DNA of 64,000 nt from Candidatus Zixiibacteriota bacterium (GCA_028289585.1 JANQPI010000010.1:638128-702127); one strand, 5' to 3'; counted from the stretch's first letter, positions 51,975-61,686 are shown. Program-made: numbers and translations. Notes: generated from the sequence alone by a model not told the origin.

Positions 51975-53072
51975 ATGGATCCGCGTGTTGTCAAGCTTGC
52001 TCAACTCCTGGTGAACTACTGTCTGGAGCTGAAAGAGGGGCAAATTCTCCGTATTCAGGCCGAGACGGTCAGCTATCCACTCATTCGGGCCGTTTTCGAA
52101 GAAGCCATCAACGTTGGCGCGCAGCCGTACGTTGCAACATCGTTTCCCGATCTCGAAGAGTACCTGCTGCGCCACGGTTCGGAAACGCAGCTTGGTTGGT
52201 TGTCGCCAATCACCAAGACAGAGATTTCATCAGTCGACGCCTGGCTTGTCATCTGGGGTTCGCACAACACGCGCTACCTCTCCGGCGTTGATGCTAAGCG
52301 GCAAGCGGTCAAGCAGCATGCCCGCGGACCCATCGTCAAAAAGCTGTTCAAGCGAATAGCCGACGGTGACATGCGCTGGGTAGGGACGCAGTTCCCTACG
52401 CTTGCCGATGCTCAAGAAGCAGAGATGTCGTTGCGCGACTACGAAGACTTCGTCTTTCGTGCCGGTCACATCCATACTCGCAACCCAGTTGACCGCTGGA
52501 TGAAAATGAAAGAGGAGCAGGAGCGGCTGGTTGCGCAACTCGATCGCCTCGATCAGATCCATGTTCGATCCGACCGTGTCGATCTCAAACTGCGCGTTGG
52601 TGGTCGTCACTGGATCTCTTGCCACGGAACACAGAACTTCCCCGACGGCGAGATCTTCACCGGACCGATCGAAAATGCGACCGAAGGAAGCGTCCGATTT
52701 TCCTATCCGGCGGTTTATCATGGCCGCGCGGTTAATGATGTCGAGCTGACTTTTAAGAAGGGGCGCGTCGTATCGGCGACCGCCAGTCAGAATGAAACGT
52801 TCTTAACCGAGATGTTGGGGATGGATCCGGGAGCCTCCCGGTTGGGTGAGTTCGCGATCGGTACGAACTACGAGATCAAGCGCTTCACGCGAAACACGCT
52901 CTTCGATGAGAAGATCGGTGGCACGTTTCACATGGCGGTCGGTGCTTCGTTCCCCGAGTCGGGAGGCAGAAACAAATCTGCCCTGCACTGGGACATGGTC
53001 TGCGATCTTACCGCCGGCGAAATCGAAGCCGACGGTAAGACGATCTATCGGAACGGCAAGTTCGTCATCTGA
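51975..53072 (+). CDS. M29-family metalloaminopeptidase (thermophilic aminopeptidase type)
   Basis: 365 residues. Family pattern: VKLAQLLVNYCLELKEGQILRIQ at the start, DLKLRVGGRHWISCHGTQNFPDGEIFTGP (metal-ligand Glu region), RLGEFAIGTNYEIKRF and the C-terminal FHMAVGASFPESGGRNKSALHWDMV with the metal-binding His residues. Cleaves N-terminal residues of peptides in the cytoplasm using two metal ions. AAGGTGG precedes the ATG. Confidence 0.93.
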   Translation: MDPRVVKLAQLLVNYCLELKEGQILRIQAETVSYPLIRAVFEEAINVGAQPYVATSFPDLEEYLLRHGSETQLGWLSPITKTEISSVDAWLVIWGSHNTRYLSGVDAKRQAVKQHARGPIVKKLFKRIADGDMRWVGTQFPTLADAQEAEMSLRDYEDFVFRAGHIHTRNPVDRWMKMKEEQERLVAQLDRLDQIHVRSDRVDLKLRVGGRHWISCHGTQNFPDGEIFTGPIENATEGSVRFSYPAVYHGRAVNDVELTFKKGRVVSATASQNETFLTEMLGMDPGASRLGEFAIGTNYEIKRFTRNTLFDEKIGGTFHMAVGASFPESGGRNKSALHWDMVCDLTAGEIEADGKTIYRNGKFVI

Positions 53073-53090
53073 GTCGCTGATCGATCTCTG

Positions 53091-55433
53091 TTACGGCTCC
53101 GGAATTGGCGTAAACGTGATAAACAGATAGTCGATCAGCCGATTGATATCGGTCAGGTTGATGGCGTAGTCAGCATTGACATCTCCGGACTGCAGCGTAA
53201 TCGGTTCCGGACCGTCGAGGAACAGGAACGAGATCAGCGCCGAGAGATCAGGTAACCCCCGACTGCCAGAGTAGTCGACATCTCCCCTAAGGATCGCATA
53301 CGTTGCGGCGGGAGGAGCGTCGACAACCGGAACGTATTCCAGGACCGGTGATTGTAGCTCAACATCGAAAAAGACAACGCGTTCCGGCGTGACTGTCCAC
53401 GTATCCTGACCAAAGCTGCGACTATCGGTGCGACCATACACACGAAACGCTTCACCACTTCCCGGTGGAAGGGTAACGGCTGCGTTCCCCGAGCTAACGT
53501 ATGGTGCGAAGCGTCCGGTTGGCTTGTCTTCGAACAACATCGTAAACGTTCCAAAACCATCGAGCCGTTCGCCGATCACAACCGAGTCGACCGCCACCGG
53601 CCAGGTTGATTGACTCTCAACCGAAAAGGGAAGTGTGACGGCCATCAGTGGTTGTGAATTCGTCAGTTGAATCGATGATACAAACGGCTGTCCGGCGAAG
53701 ACCGAGTCGGTAACAACCGAAACTGTATCGCCAAGGACAACGATCTCCTGACCCAGACTCGTACTGATCGTCCCCGAAGGTGTCGTCACCGTGAGTGATA
53801 CCGTGTACTGACCAGCTGTTTGATAGCTATGAGTGGGAGCCGGCGCCGTTGATTGGTTCCCGTCCCCAAAATCCCAGAGCCATGCTGTCGGCGCAAGCTG
53901 AGTTGTCGTCGCAAAGCTCACCGCCATCGGCGCGTTTCCGATCGTCGTGTCGACGGTAATTGTACCCAGGTAGTCATGCGCAGCCATCGCATCGATGAGC
54001 CCGTAGCCGTACGTATTGTCCGGCGTTGAAGCACGGTCGGCGGTTGTCCGAAGAGCATCCATGATCACTGCCGGCGACGCATCGGGAAATGCTTGGCGCA
54101 ACAGTGTTACGACGCCGGAAACGAGCGGGGTCGAAAGCGACGTTCCCGAAGCTTGCGTGTAGCCCCCGGACGACGATGCCGCGAAAGTGTTAACGCCTCG
54201 AGCCACGACATCCGGCTTGATGCGACCATCGAACGTTGGACCCCGCGACGAAGACGTCGCAATGTTACCGCTTGCTGAAACTGAACCGATCGACAGCATG
54301 TCGAATCCATCCGCAGGGGCCGTCAGAGTGCCCGGCGACGGACCACTGTTGCCCATCGAATTCAAGGCAATGATTCCCAGAGATGCGGCGGTGTTGACTG
54401 CTAGTGTAATGACCGCGGTTTGTCCGTCCATGTCGGCGTAGGTGTACCAGTCGGAGTAACCGAGCGAGGTTGTGGCGACATCTGCACCCAAGGAGTCGGC
54501 AAACTCAAGGGCCGCGACCCAGTTATCCTCCTCGACCGGAGTTTCTGTCGCATAATCTTCTGTTTTGCACAGAATGATGTTCGCCTCGTACGCCGGCCCA
54601 AACATTGTGCCGGGAGCGTTCCCGGCCGCTACCGACCAGATCAGGGTTCCATGATTCCATTGACTGGGGTGATCGCCTGGCTCTTGAGAGGTGTTACCAT
54701 CACCGCGCACAAAATCCCACTCTGCTATAACTCGTCCGGCGGCGTAGGCGGGGGAGAAGGCCGCATGAGACGTTCGAAAGCCGGAATCCATAATAGCCAG
54801 CGTGACACCCTTACCGGTGCGACCGGCTTCATGTACCGCGGGGACATTGATTTGCTGCAACTGTGCAAGTGACGATCCATAGCTGAGCGCGGTGGCATCA
54901 GTTGCCGCCGGCGGTGCCTCTCGCGTCAGTTCCATCAGATCCGGTTCGGGGGTCGCAAACCCCGCGATCGGTGTGATCTTCGCGACGTAGGGGAGAGCGG
55001 CGATCGCGGTCAGGGTAGCCGGATCGACGACGAATGAGGCGGCATTGAGCCAGCGTGATGTCTGCCGATGCTCGGCTCCCAGGGAACTGACAGCGTTGAC
55101 ATAATCGTGAGCGACGGGGAGATCGGCAAACGTGGCTGTCGCGATTCCGAGGCGCTCGCGCCTCGCGCGCGTCCGATCACTCAGCGGTACCGCTGCGGCC
55201 GAAAGGGATGACGAACGGCTCACTGCCCCTTTATCTGTGAAGAACACCCACACCCGCTGTTGGTTGCCATCCCGCTCGTTCAAGAAGGCACTCGCCGTGG
55301 CGGTGATTGGCGTTTCCGACTTTTCGCGAATTGCCTGATCGCGACCAATCGAGGAATCGGCAGCCTCAACAGTCAGCGATATGGCGAGCAGAGCACTGGC
55401 GGTGAGAAGCGGGGTACGACGGAGGCAAAACAT
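53091..55433 (-). CDS. Secreted subtilisin-like serine protease with PKD and dockerin-like domains
   Basis: 780 residues from the ATG at 55433 (AGGAG box). Signal peptide; inhibitor-type propeptide (about 45-150); S8 catalytic domain (about 180-475) with Asp in LAIMDSGFRTSHA, His in WNHGTLIWSVAAG and Ser in ASGTSLSTPLVSGV. The His is in a variant HGT-L context. Next a PKD domain (about 480-565: PTAWLWDFGDGNQSTAPAPTHSY), a beta region, and two dockerin-like halves at the very end (GDVDYSGSRGLPDLSALISF, GDVNADYAINLTDINRLIDY). The tail matches the end of the propeller protein at 26478. Confidence 0.93.
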   Translation of the reverse strand: MFCLRRTPLLTASALLAISLTVEAADSSIGRDQAIREKSETPITATASAFLNERDGNQQRVWVFFTDKGAVSRSSSLSAAAVPLSDRTRARRERLGIATATFADLPVAHDYVNAVSSLGAEHRQTSRWLNAASFVVDPATLTAIAALPYVAKITPIAGFATPEPDLMELTREAPPAATDATALSYGSSLAQLQQINVPAVHEAGRTGKGVTLAIMDSGFRTSHAAFSPAYAAGRVIAEWDFVRGDGNTSQEPGDHPSQWNHGTLIWSVAAGNAPGTMFGPAYEANIILCKTEDYATETPVEEDNWVAALEFADSLGADVATTSLGYSDWYTYADMDGQTAVITLAVNTAASLGIIALNSMGNSGPSPGTLTAPADGFDMLSIGSVSASGNIATSSSRGPTFDGRIKPDVVARGVNTFAASSSGGYTQASGTSLSTPLVSGVVTLLRQAFPDASPAVIMDALRTTADRASTPDNTYGYGLIDAMAAHDYLGTITVDTTIGNAPMAVSFATTTQLAPTAWLWDFGDGNQSTAPAPTHSYQTAGQYTVSLTVTTPSGTISTSLGQEIVVLGDTVSVVTDSVFAGQPFVSSIQLTNSQPLMAVTLPFSVESQSTWPVAVDSVVIGERLDGFGTFTMLFEDKPTGRFAPYVSSGNAAVTLPPGSGEAFRVYGRTDSRSFGQDTWTVTPERVVFFDVELQSPVLEYVPVVDAPPAATYAILRGDVDYSGSRGLPDLSALISFLFLDGPEPITLQSGDVNADYAINLTDINRLIDYLFITFTPIPEP

Positions 55434-55664
55434 GGGTGACTCCTGACGAAGCGGCGGGCGTTGTATCAAGCGGAGGCATGCAGAAAATGCGCCAATTTTT
55501 CCGATCTGTCAAACACAGGTGGTCACCGTGACGCGTGGGTTCCTCCAGGTATGGGACGCTGCCCATAGGTTACGCCTTCCTCGCACCCGAGAACGATCCT
55601 CGTTTTGATCGTAAACATCCCTAGGACAACGTGTTACGGGAAGAGTTGGTAGTCCTGGCCAAGT

Positions 55665-55680
55665 TGGCACCACACCTGCA
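55665..55680 (+). promoter_or_regulatory. Sigma-54 (-24/-12) promoter of the prepilin gene
   Basis: TGGCAC (55665-55670), five bases, CTGCA (55676-55680): ten of eleven positions match TGGCAC-N5-TTGCA, with the required GG and GC ten bases apart. Transcription would start near 55691, 35 bases before the ATG at 55726. Type IV pilin genes are often sigma-54 dependent. The rest of the 290-base divergent gap to the subtilase shows no gene. Confidence 0.7.
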
Positions 55681-55725
55681 CTGCCATTGACCAAACGCAG
55701 ACCCAAGGCGACAAGGAATCAGGAC

Positions 55726-56238
55726 ATGCGCGCACTTCAGCGGCTTACCCGGCAGACCGGCGTCACCCTCATGGAGTTGATGATAACTGCTGTTATCATT
55801 GGCATCGTCGCGGCGATGGCTGTTCCCCGCTTCTCCACGGCCCATGATCGGATGACAATCCGATCGACGAATCAGAATATCAAGTCGGCGATTCAGACAG
55901 CTCGATCGATGGCGATCGCTGAGAAGGCGATGTTCGGCGTCCATTTCGATAACAACAATATGATCGTGACAGTCTTCGAGAATGCAGCGGATTCCGCCGG
56001 ATTCAGCTTCGACAATGGTGATCCCGTTGTCCGCGCCGATACCCTCCACTCGATGTTCACGATGTGCAAGAGTGACTGCTCCAACGACGTCATCGTCTTT
56101 TTCCCCAACGGCTCATGCGGCTTTTCCGGCGGGGGCAATATCTATACCTATGCCGCCAATGACGCGACAATCGGTATCGCCGCCCTGACCGTGACGCCGG
56201 CCACCGGCCATATCGAGATGTCGACCTCGTATTATTAG
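55726..56238 (+). CDS. Type IV prepilin / GspH-FimT-like minor pseudopilin
   Basis: 170 residues from the ATG at 55726 (a TTG 39 bases upstream would lie before the predicted transcription start). The leader RLTRQTG ends before the prepilin peptidase site G/VTLMELMITAVIIGIVAAMAVPRF, with Glu at position five of the mature protein. The remainder fits the FimT/GspH group: helix IKSAIQTARSMAIAEKAMFGV and then beta strands. A Cys pair (MCKSDC) and a lone Cys may form a disulfide. Own terminator at 56278. Confidence 0.9.
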   Translation: MRALQRLTRQTGVTLMELMITAVIIGIVAAMAVPRFSTAHDRMTIRSTNQNIKSAIQTARSMAIAEKAMFGVHFDNNNMIVTVFENAADSAGFSFDNGDPVVRADTLHSMFTMCKSDCSNDVIVFFPNGSCGFSGGGNIYTYAANDATIGIAALTVTPATGHIEMSTSYY

Positions 56239-56277
56239 CTCGCCAGTGGGGCGAATCTCGGCCTTCCGATAACTATC

Positions 56278-56308
56278 AACGCCGTTTCCGATCCGGAGCG
56301 GCGTTTTT
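56278..56308 (+). terminator. Rho-independent terminator of the prepilin gene
   Basis: AACGCCG/CGGCGTT stem with an inner TCCG/CGGA helix, running into five Ts (56304-56308). It separates the prepilin from the pilMNOPQ operon. Confidence 0.8.
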
Positions 56309-56481
56309 CATTCCTCCCCCATCCAACGGCAATCTCCGCTTAAGGTCTGACGGGGAATCTCCGATAACCCAAGTAACAGTAGCCCGAATTCTCGGCTGCC
56401 CGCCTTCGTCGAATCCCGGTAACCGACCGGCGATGAACGGGCAACGAGAGAACGCCAGAGGGCAGAAAGTCGAGAGTCTCG

Positions 56482-57531
56482 ATGTTTGGTGGACGACAGA
56501 AAAGCGCCGTAGGTCTGGATATCGGTGCCAATTCAATCAAGCTGGTGAAGCTCGATCATGACAAAGATGGTTTCTCCATCTCCGCGATCGGGATTCGCGA
56601 ACTACCGCCGGATGCGATCGTCGCCGATGAGATTCGTGACCGCGAAGCGGTGATCTTCAATATTCAATCGCTGATCGATCAGACCGACCCGAAGATCAAG
56701 GATGTTGTCGTTTCGATTTCCGGTCACTCGGTGATTACCGACAAGTTTACCATCGATCGCAAGTCCGGCCCCGAGGCGGAGCAGGCGATTCTCTTCGAGA
56801 CAGAGCAGCGCGCACCGTTCGATGTCGATGACGTCACGCTCGATTATCACATTATAAAGTCCGACGAAGAGATCAATAAGATGGACGTCTTGCTGGTTGC
56901 CGCTCGCCGCGAATACCTCCAGATGTTCCTTGAGCTCATCGAAGATTGTGGACTTCGTCCGGTCGTCGTCGACGACGATGCGTTCGCCGTTCTCAACAGC
57001 TACGTCGGTAACTATGAAATCGACGCGTCCAAAGTAACGGCTCTTGTCAACATTGGTCATGATGTCTGTAACATCACGTATCTCGCCGACGGACTCTTTG
57101 TCGCTACCCGCGATGTCTCCGCTGGAACGCGCGAAATCTTCAACGCTGTCCAGCGTGAATTCCGCCTCAATCCGGAGTTGACGGCCAAGGCGTTGAAAGG
57201 TGAGATGGGTGACTCCATTGACCAGGATATGCTTAAGGCGACCATCATCTCGGCGACCGAGGAACTCGTTTCCGGTGTCGAGCTCGCCTTCAGTTACTTC
57301 AAGTCTCAGACCAAGATTGATGCGGTTGACTGGGTCGTCTTGTCCGGTGGTGGTGCACTGATCCCGTATCTTCCCGAATTCCTCCAGTCAAAGCTCAACG
57401 TTCCTCTCGAGATCGCTAATCCGCTCCGCAATATCGACTACGACCCGGAGCTGTTCCAATACCTGCAACCGGAAAAGATCGCCCCACTGCTGACTGTCGC
57501 GGTTGGCCTGGCGATGCGGAAGACGAGGTAA
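56482..57531 (+). CDS. pilM: Type IV pilus assembly ATPase-fold protein PilM
   Basis: 349 residues. Actin-like fold with GLDIGANSIKLVKL at the start (phosphate 1), NIGHDVCNITYLADG (phosphate 2) and VLSGGGALIPYLPEFL (adenosine). Cytoplasmic partner that binds the N-terminus of PilN and forms the inner ring of the alignment complex. Starts the pilMNOPQ set; the gap to pilN is 6 bases. Confidence 0.96.
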   Translation: MFGGRQKSAVGLDIGANSIKLVKLDHDKDGFSISAIGIRELPPDAIVADEIRDREAVIFNIQSLIDQTDPKIKDVVVSISGHSVITDKFTIDRKSGPEAEQAILFETEQRAPFDVDDVTLDYHIIKSDEEINKMDVLLVAARREYLQMFLELIEDCGLRPVVVDDDAFAVLNSYVGNYEIDASKVTALVNIGHDVCNITYLADGLFVATRDVSAGTREIFNAVQREFRLNPELTAKALKGEMGDSIDQDMLKATIISATEELVSGVELAFSYFKSQTKIDAVDWVVLSGGGALIPYLPEFLQSKLNVPLEIANPLRNIDYDPELFQYLQPEKIAPLLTVAVGLAMRKTR

Positions 57532-57537
57532 GCGGCC

Positions 57538-58251
57538 ATGACCATGATAGAGATAAATCTTCTTCCCAAAGGCTATCTCAAGAGCGGGAAGGGATTCAAC
57601 TTCGGCAAGGCGGGGATGTATGTTGCTGCCGGTGTCGCTGCGGTCGTTATTGCTCTCGCCGGAATCACCTTCTATCAGTTCAATCAACTCGCCGAGCTTA
57701 ATCAGAATATCGAGACGGCTGAAAAGCGTGCTCTGCAACTTCGTCAGGATATCAACCTGGTTAACAACCTGACTGATGTCAAAGCGAAGATCGAGCAGCG
57801 GATGCGTGCTGTCGAACGTCTTGATCGCTACCGCACCGCCTGGGTGCGTGTCCTTGAAGACGTCGCCGGTAATGTCCCGGAATTCGTCTGGCTCGCGAAG
57901 TTTTCCGATGTCCCGAACGCTCCGACGGCATCGGTAGATGCCGCTGGTGCTGAGGTTGATACGACGAGTCAGTCATCGGATGAAATGGAAGCGGTTCGCA
58001 ATGTCGAGATCGAAGGGTATACCTTCACGCTCAACGCGCTCGCTGCCTTCATGATCAAGATGATGCGTTCGGATTACTTCAATAACGTCGAACTTACCTC
58101 GACGGCGATCAAAGAGTTTCGCAACGAGGAGCAGGCCTACCAGTTCATCATTAACTGTGACCTGCTCTATATGTCTGATGAAGAACTACAGCAGCTCGCC
58201 GACGGTACTGCGTCCGCCGGGGATGCTCCTCAGCACGCGCAGTTAAACTAG
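57538..58251 (+). CDS. pilN: Type IV pilus inner-membrane protein PilN
   Basis: 237 residues. The cytoplasmic start MTMIEINLLPKGYLKS contains the INLLP motif that docks into PilM. A single membrane helix (about 28-48), coiled coil (about 50-90) and ferredoxin-like periplasmic domain follow. The middle carries an acidic insert (AGAEVDTTSQSSDEMEAV) and the C-terminus a Gln/Ala tail. Confidence 0.95.
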   Translation: MTMIEINLLPKGYLKSGKGFNFGKAGMYVAAGVAAVVIALAGITFYQFNQLAELNQNIETAEKRALQLRQDINLVNNLTDVKAKIEQRMRAVERLDRYRTAWVRVLEDVAGNVPEFVWLAKFSDVPNAPTASVDAAGAEVDTTSQSSDEMEAVRNVEIEGYTFTLNALAAFMIKMMRSDYFNNVELTSTAIKEFRNEEQAYQFIINCDLLYMSDEELQQLADGTASAGDAPQHAQLN

Positions 58252-58266
58252 CGCAGGAGTTACGAG

Positions 58267-58902
58267 ATGGATTTGCGTGATTCCAAAACCCAGAAGATTA
58301 TCATCGCGGCGCTCGCGTTCTTCATCGTCGTCTACTTCTGGTACTCACGTGTGTTCACGGTCTACGCCGATGAAATCACCCAGAAGAACCAGACGTTTGA
58401 GCGGATTACGACTAACCTGCGCAACGTTGAGATGAAAGCCAAGTCGCTGGACGCCCTCAAGGTCGAGTACACCGATCTTCTGGGGCGCTATGAAGAGATC
58501 GAAGCGCTGCTTCCCGAAGTGAAGCAGATCCCGTCGATCCTCGTTCAGCTACACACGGCATCATCGTTGACCGGCACCCGCATCGTGAAAGTGCAACCGC
58601 TGCCGGTAGCGAGTGATCAATTTTACAATGAAGCGGCTTTTGAGATCGAAATGACCGGAGGCTATCACAGTTTCGGCCGTTTCATCTCGTACGTCGCCAA
58701 CTTCCCCTTCATTGCGAACGTCAATGATGTCAAAATCGAGGCGACCAAGGTGATCATCACCGAGGAAGATCTGAAGGAGGAAGAGAAAGAGGGGAATACC
58801 CAGGAAGTCGGCCGCACCCGGGCAACCGTCAAGGCCACCTTTACCCTCTCCACCTACTTTGTAAAAGAGAATGAGCGTCTGGCAGAAGTGACGTTCGAAT
58901 GA
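58267..58902 (+). CDS. pilO: Type IV pilus inner-membrane protein PilO
   Basis: 211 residues. Short cytoplasmic start, membrane helix (about 11-28), coiled coil (about 30-75) and ferredoxin-like periplasmic domain (SSLTGTRIVKVQPLPVAS, FEIEMTGGYHSFGRFISYVANFP). Pairs with PilN. A highly acidic loop (EEDLKEEEKEGN) near the end is longer than usual. Confidence 0.95.
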   Translation: MDLRDSKTQKIIIAALAFFIVVYFWYSRVFTVYADEITQKNQTFERITTNLRNVEMKAKSLDALKVEYTDLLGRYEEIEALLPEVKQIPSILVQLHTASSLTGTRIVKVQPLPVASDQFYNEAAFEIEMTGGYHSFGRFISYVANFPFIANVNDVKIEATKVIITEEDLKEEEKEGNTQEVGRTRATVKATFTLSTYFVKENERLAEVTFE

Positions 58903-58915
58903 AGGTGATATAACG

Positions 58916-60349
58916 ATGAAACGCATCCTTCTCACCCTGTTCACGGTTATGCTCATGGCGTCCAGCGCGGCGGCGATTGGCGTGACCGAGATCACTTTGC
59001 GTCACAGCAACGATCAGACGATTGCGACGATCGTCGCCGACGATGCCGTTCGCTTTACGCATCAGACGGTCGAGTCGAAAGACGGCAAGCCGGAACGCTT
59101 GCTCGTTGATCTTATCGGTGCTGTTCATGAGCTACAGCAAAAGACGTTCGGTGACCTCCCGCACTGTGCGGTTGAGAAGATCCGCACCAGTCAGTTTGCC
59201 GTGAATCCGGAGCCGGTTGTCCGCATTGTCTTCGACATGCGCCAAGCACCGGTCTACACCGTGTCACCGAGCAACAATCAGGTCGTTGTAACGATCGAGG
59301 ACGAAAACGCCCAGCTCTTTGCCAGTTGGTCGAGTTCGCAGTCGCAGCCGGCACCGAAGCCTGCTGTGAAACCGACGGCCAAACCGGCTTCGACGACGTC
59401 AGCCGCTCCGGTCACGCCCAAAGCGGACCCGAAGCCGACCACTGCTTCACTCGAGAAAGCGCGTCAGGAGAGCCTCGTTCCCGCCGCACCGCTGCCGGAG
59501 CCGCAGTCAACGGCATCGGCCTGGACCCAAGCGATGAACAAGGCGAACGCCGCGGCCGGGAATCCGACTCCGGTCAAGCTGTCTGATCCCGACAAAGATA
59601 AGCCGCTGCCCGCGGTTTCGAAGCCGCAGTCAAAACCGGCTTCGCCGGTCGTGACCAAGCCCGCTCCGGTCGTCAATCCGCCGGCGCCGCCGCTCCCGGC
59701 TCAGCCGCGCGTGAACCGTCCGGACACCGCCATCGAACCGGTTTCCGCCGAGGCGCTGACACCGGCCGCTCCCCAGGCTGTTATGGGTGATGAGTTTATC
59801 GGTCCCCAGGCTCCGACTCTACCGGTTGCGCCACCTGTCGTTGCGTCGACGACCCCCGTGGTACCGCCGCGTCCGACGGCTGCGGCCGCTTCCCAGACAA
59901 AATCGCAGCCGGTTCCGGTAGTCGTCGAGAAACCGGCCGAACCAAAAAAGAAATCTACATCGCGTTTCCGTCGTGATGCTGCGTCGCTGAAGCTGAAAGG
60001 TACGATGGTTGCCGAGTTCCCCAAACGACTCGTGATCAAGTACTCTGCCTCCCGCCGCAAAGATCCGTTCGCGACATTGATCGACGCGACCAAGGCGTTC
60101 AATTCGCCGATGGAACAGAAGGTTCCCAATGTTGAGGGCTTGACGCTCGTCGGTATCCTCGAGTCGACTGACCTTGAGGAAAATCGCGCCCTTCTCGAGG
60201 ACAAGGATGGCTATAGCTACATCCTGAAGTCCGGTGACAAAGTTCGGAATGGCTACGTGCTCCGTGTTGACCGTGAGAAGATCTACTTCCAGATCTTCGA
60301 ATACGGTTGGAGCCGCACGCTTGCCCTACAGATTGAAGAGCAATTCTAA
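58916..60349 (+). CDS. pilP: AMIN-domain protein fused to PilP-like domain
   Basis: 477 residues, far longer than ordinary PilP (about 170). Signal peptide MKRILLTLFTVMLMASSAAA; an AMIN domain (about 22-125: VTEITLRHSNDQTIATIVADD... RIVFDMRQAPVYTV), which in other bacteria sits at the N-terminus of PilQ; a long Pro/Ala/Lys linker (about 130-345, PKPAVKPTAKPAS); and a C-terminal PilP homology region (about 365-477: RRKDPFATLID, VEGLTLVGILES, AILEDKDGYSYILKSGDKV-like). It would span the periplasm from cell wall to secretin. Position between pilO and pilQ fits PilP. Confidence 0.88.
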   Translation: MKRILLTLFTVMLMASSAAAIGVTEITLRHSNDQTIATIVADDAVRFTHQTVESKDGKPERLLVDLIGAVHELQQKTFGDLPHCAVEKIRTSQFAVNPEPVVRIVFDMRQAPVYTVSPSNNQVVVTIEDENAQLFASWSSSQSQPAPKPAVKPTAKPASTTSAAPVTPKADPKPTTASLEKARQESLVPAAPLPEPQSTASAWTQAMNKANAAAGNPTPVKLSDPDKDKPLPAVSKPQSKPASPVVTKPAPVVNPPAPPLPAQPRVNRPDTAIEPVSAEALTPAAPQAVMGDEFIGPQAPTLPVAPPVVASTTPVVPPRPTAAAASQTKSQPVPVVVEKPAEPKKKSTSRFRRDAASLKLKGTMVAEFPKRLVIKYSASRRKDPFATLIDATKAFNSPMEQKVPNVEGLTLVGILESTDLEENRALLEDKDGYSYILKSGDKVRNGYVLRVDREKIYFQIFEYGWSRTLALQIEEQF

Positions 60350-60369
60350 CGAAAGGTTGGAAACGGAAG

Positions 60370-61686
60370 ATGAAACGGTCGCTTACATCGCTAACTACTC
60401 GAGCCCTCGGGCTGGTCGCCCTCGGTCTCGTCGTCGGTTCGCTGACGGTGCATGCCCAGCAAGAGGTGCGCGATCCGTCCCAACCGATCAACAATGTCCA
60501 ATTCCAGGGCGCTGAGATTCGGTCAGTCCTGACCTTTCTCGCCGACTATGGTGGCGTCAACGTTGTCGTCGACCCTCAGGTCGAGGGGCTCGTTACCATC
60601 CGCCTGACCTCCGTTCTGTGGCGCGATGCCATGGAGATCATCGGCTCGACCTATGATCTGGCTATTGTCGATGAATCCGCCGGCTATATTCGGGTACTTC
60701 CCGCCGAGAAGTATCGCGAAGAACTGACCGAGCAGCGCAAGCACGACGTTGAGCAGCAGGCGCTGGTCCCGCTCGAAACGCAGATCGTGAAGATCAAGAA
60801 CTCGACCTCTGACGACATCGTCAAGGCCGTTGAGTCACTGCTGTCCGATCGTGGCAAAGCGACATCTGACACGCGCTCGAACTCAATCATTCTGCAGGAA
60901 GTTCCGACGAACATTCCGACCGTTCTCGAGTTCGTCTCGCAGTTGGATAAGCCGGCGCGTCAGATTAAGATTTCGGCTCAGCTCCTTGAGGTCAGTTCGA
61001 ATGCGCTCGAAGAGCTTGGGATCGATTGGTCTGCCCGCGGCACTTACACGTCTGATGGCGGCAACCAGTTCATTCAAGAGGGTGGTGTGTCTGCCAATGA
61101 CGTTTCGAATCCGGCCGGTACCTATACTGTCACCGCGTTGATGAATGGCTGGACGGCTGATGCTATTGTCGCTGCCGTTGTCTCCAACGGTAAGGGCAAG
61201 ATCATCGCCCATCCCGAGGTCACCACGATCGAGAACAAGGAAGCCCGCATTCAGATGGGGCAGAAGGTTCCTGTCCGCCAGTTTGACGAAGCGGGCAATG
61301 TCGTGACGAAATTCGAAGAGGTCGGTACGATCCTCATCGTGTCACCGCATATCACCGCTGAAAATCAGATTCTCATGTACATGAAGCCGGAACGGTCGAC
61401 GTACGAGTTCGATCCGAACGGCGTCATTATCAACACCAGCAATGCTGAGACCAACGTGATCGTTAACAACGGTCAGACGGCGGTTATCGGTGGTCTGACC
61501 ACGCAGGACGAGACCCGGACCGAGTCGGGAGTCCCGATTCTCAAGGATATCCCGTTGCTGGGCAACCTCTTCAAGTTCTCTCGGACGCGTTCGGAAAGCC
61601 GTGACCTGGTGATCTTCGTGACGCCGGAAATCGTCGACACCGAACTCGCCGATATGACTCCGGAGATCATTCCGGAACAACCGTAA
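60370..61686 (+). CDS. pilQ: Short secretin PilQ
   Basis: 438 residues, shorter than typical PilQ (600-900). Signal peptide, then the STN/N0 domain (about 38-115: NNVQFQGAEIRSVLTFLADYGG), one N1-type domain (about 135-205: IVKIKNSTSDDIVKAVESLL) and the secretin barrel core (about 255-430: IIAHPEVTTIENKEARIQMGQKVPV, GQTAVIGGLTTQDET, GVPILKDIPLLGNLFK, DLVIFVTPEIV). AMIN repeats are missing; one occurs in the preceding gene instead. Outer-membrane pore for the pilus. Confidence 0.95.
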   Translation: MKRSLTSLTTRALGLVALGLVVGSLTVHAQQEVRDPSQPINNVQFQGAEIRSVLTFLADYGGVNVVVDPQVEGLVTIRLTSVLWRDAMEIIGSTYDLAIVDESAGYIRVLPAEKYREELTEQRKHDVEQQALVPLETQIVKIKNSTSDDIVKAVESLLSDRGKATSDTRSNSIILQEVPTNIPTVLEFVSQLDKPARQIKISAQLLEVSSNALEELGIDWSARGTYTSDGGNQFIQEGGVSANDVSNPAGTYTVTALMNGWTADAIVAAVVSNGKGKIIAHPEVTTIENKEARIQMGQKVPVRQFDEAGNVVTKFEEVGTILIVSPHITAENQILMYMKPERSTYEFDPNGVIINTSNAETNVIVNNGQTAVIGGLTTQDETRTESGVPILKDIPLLGNLFKFSRTRSESRDLVIFVTPEIVDTELADMTPEIIPEQP

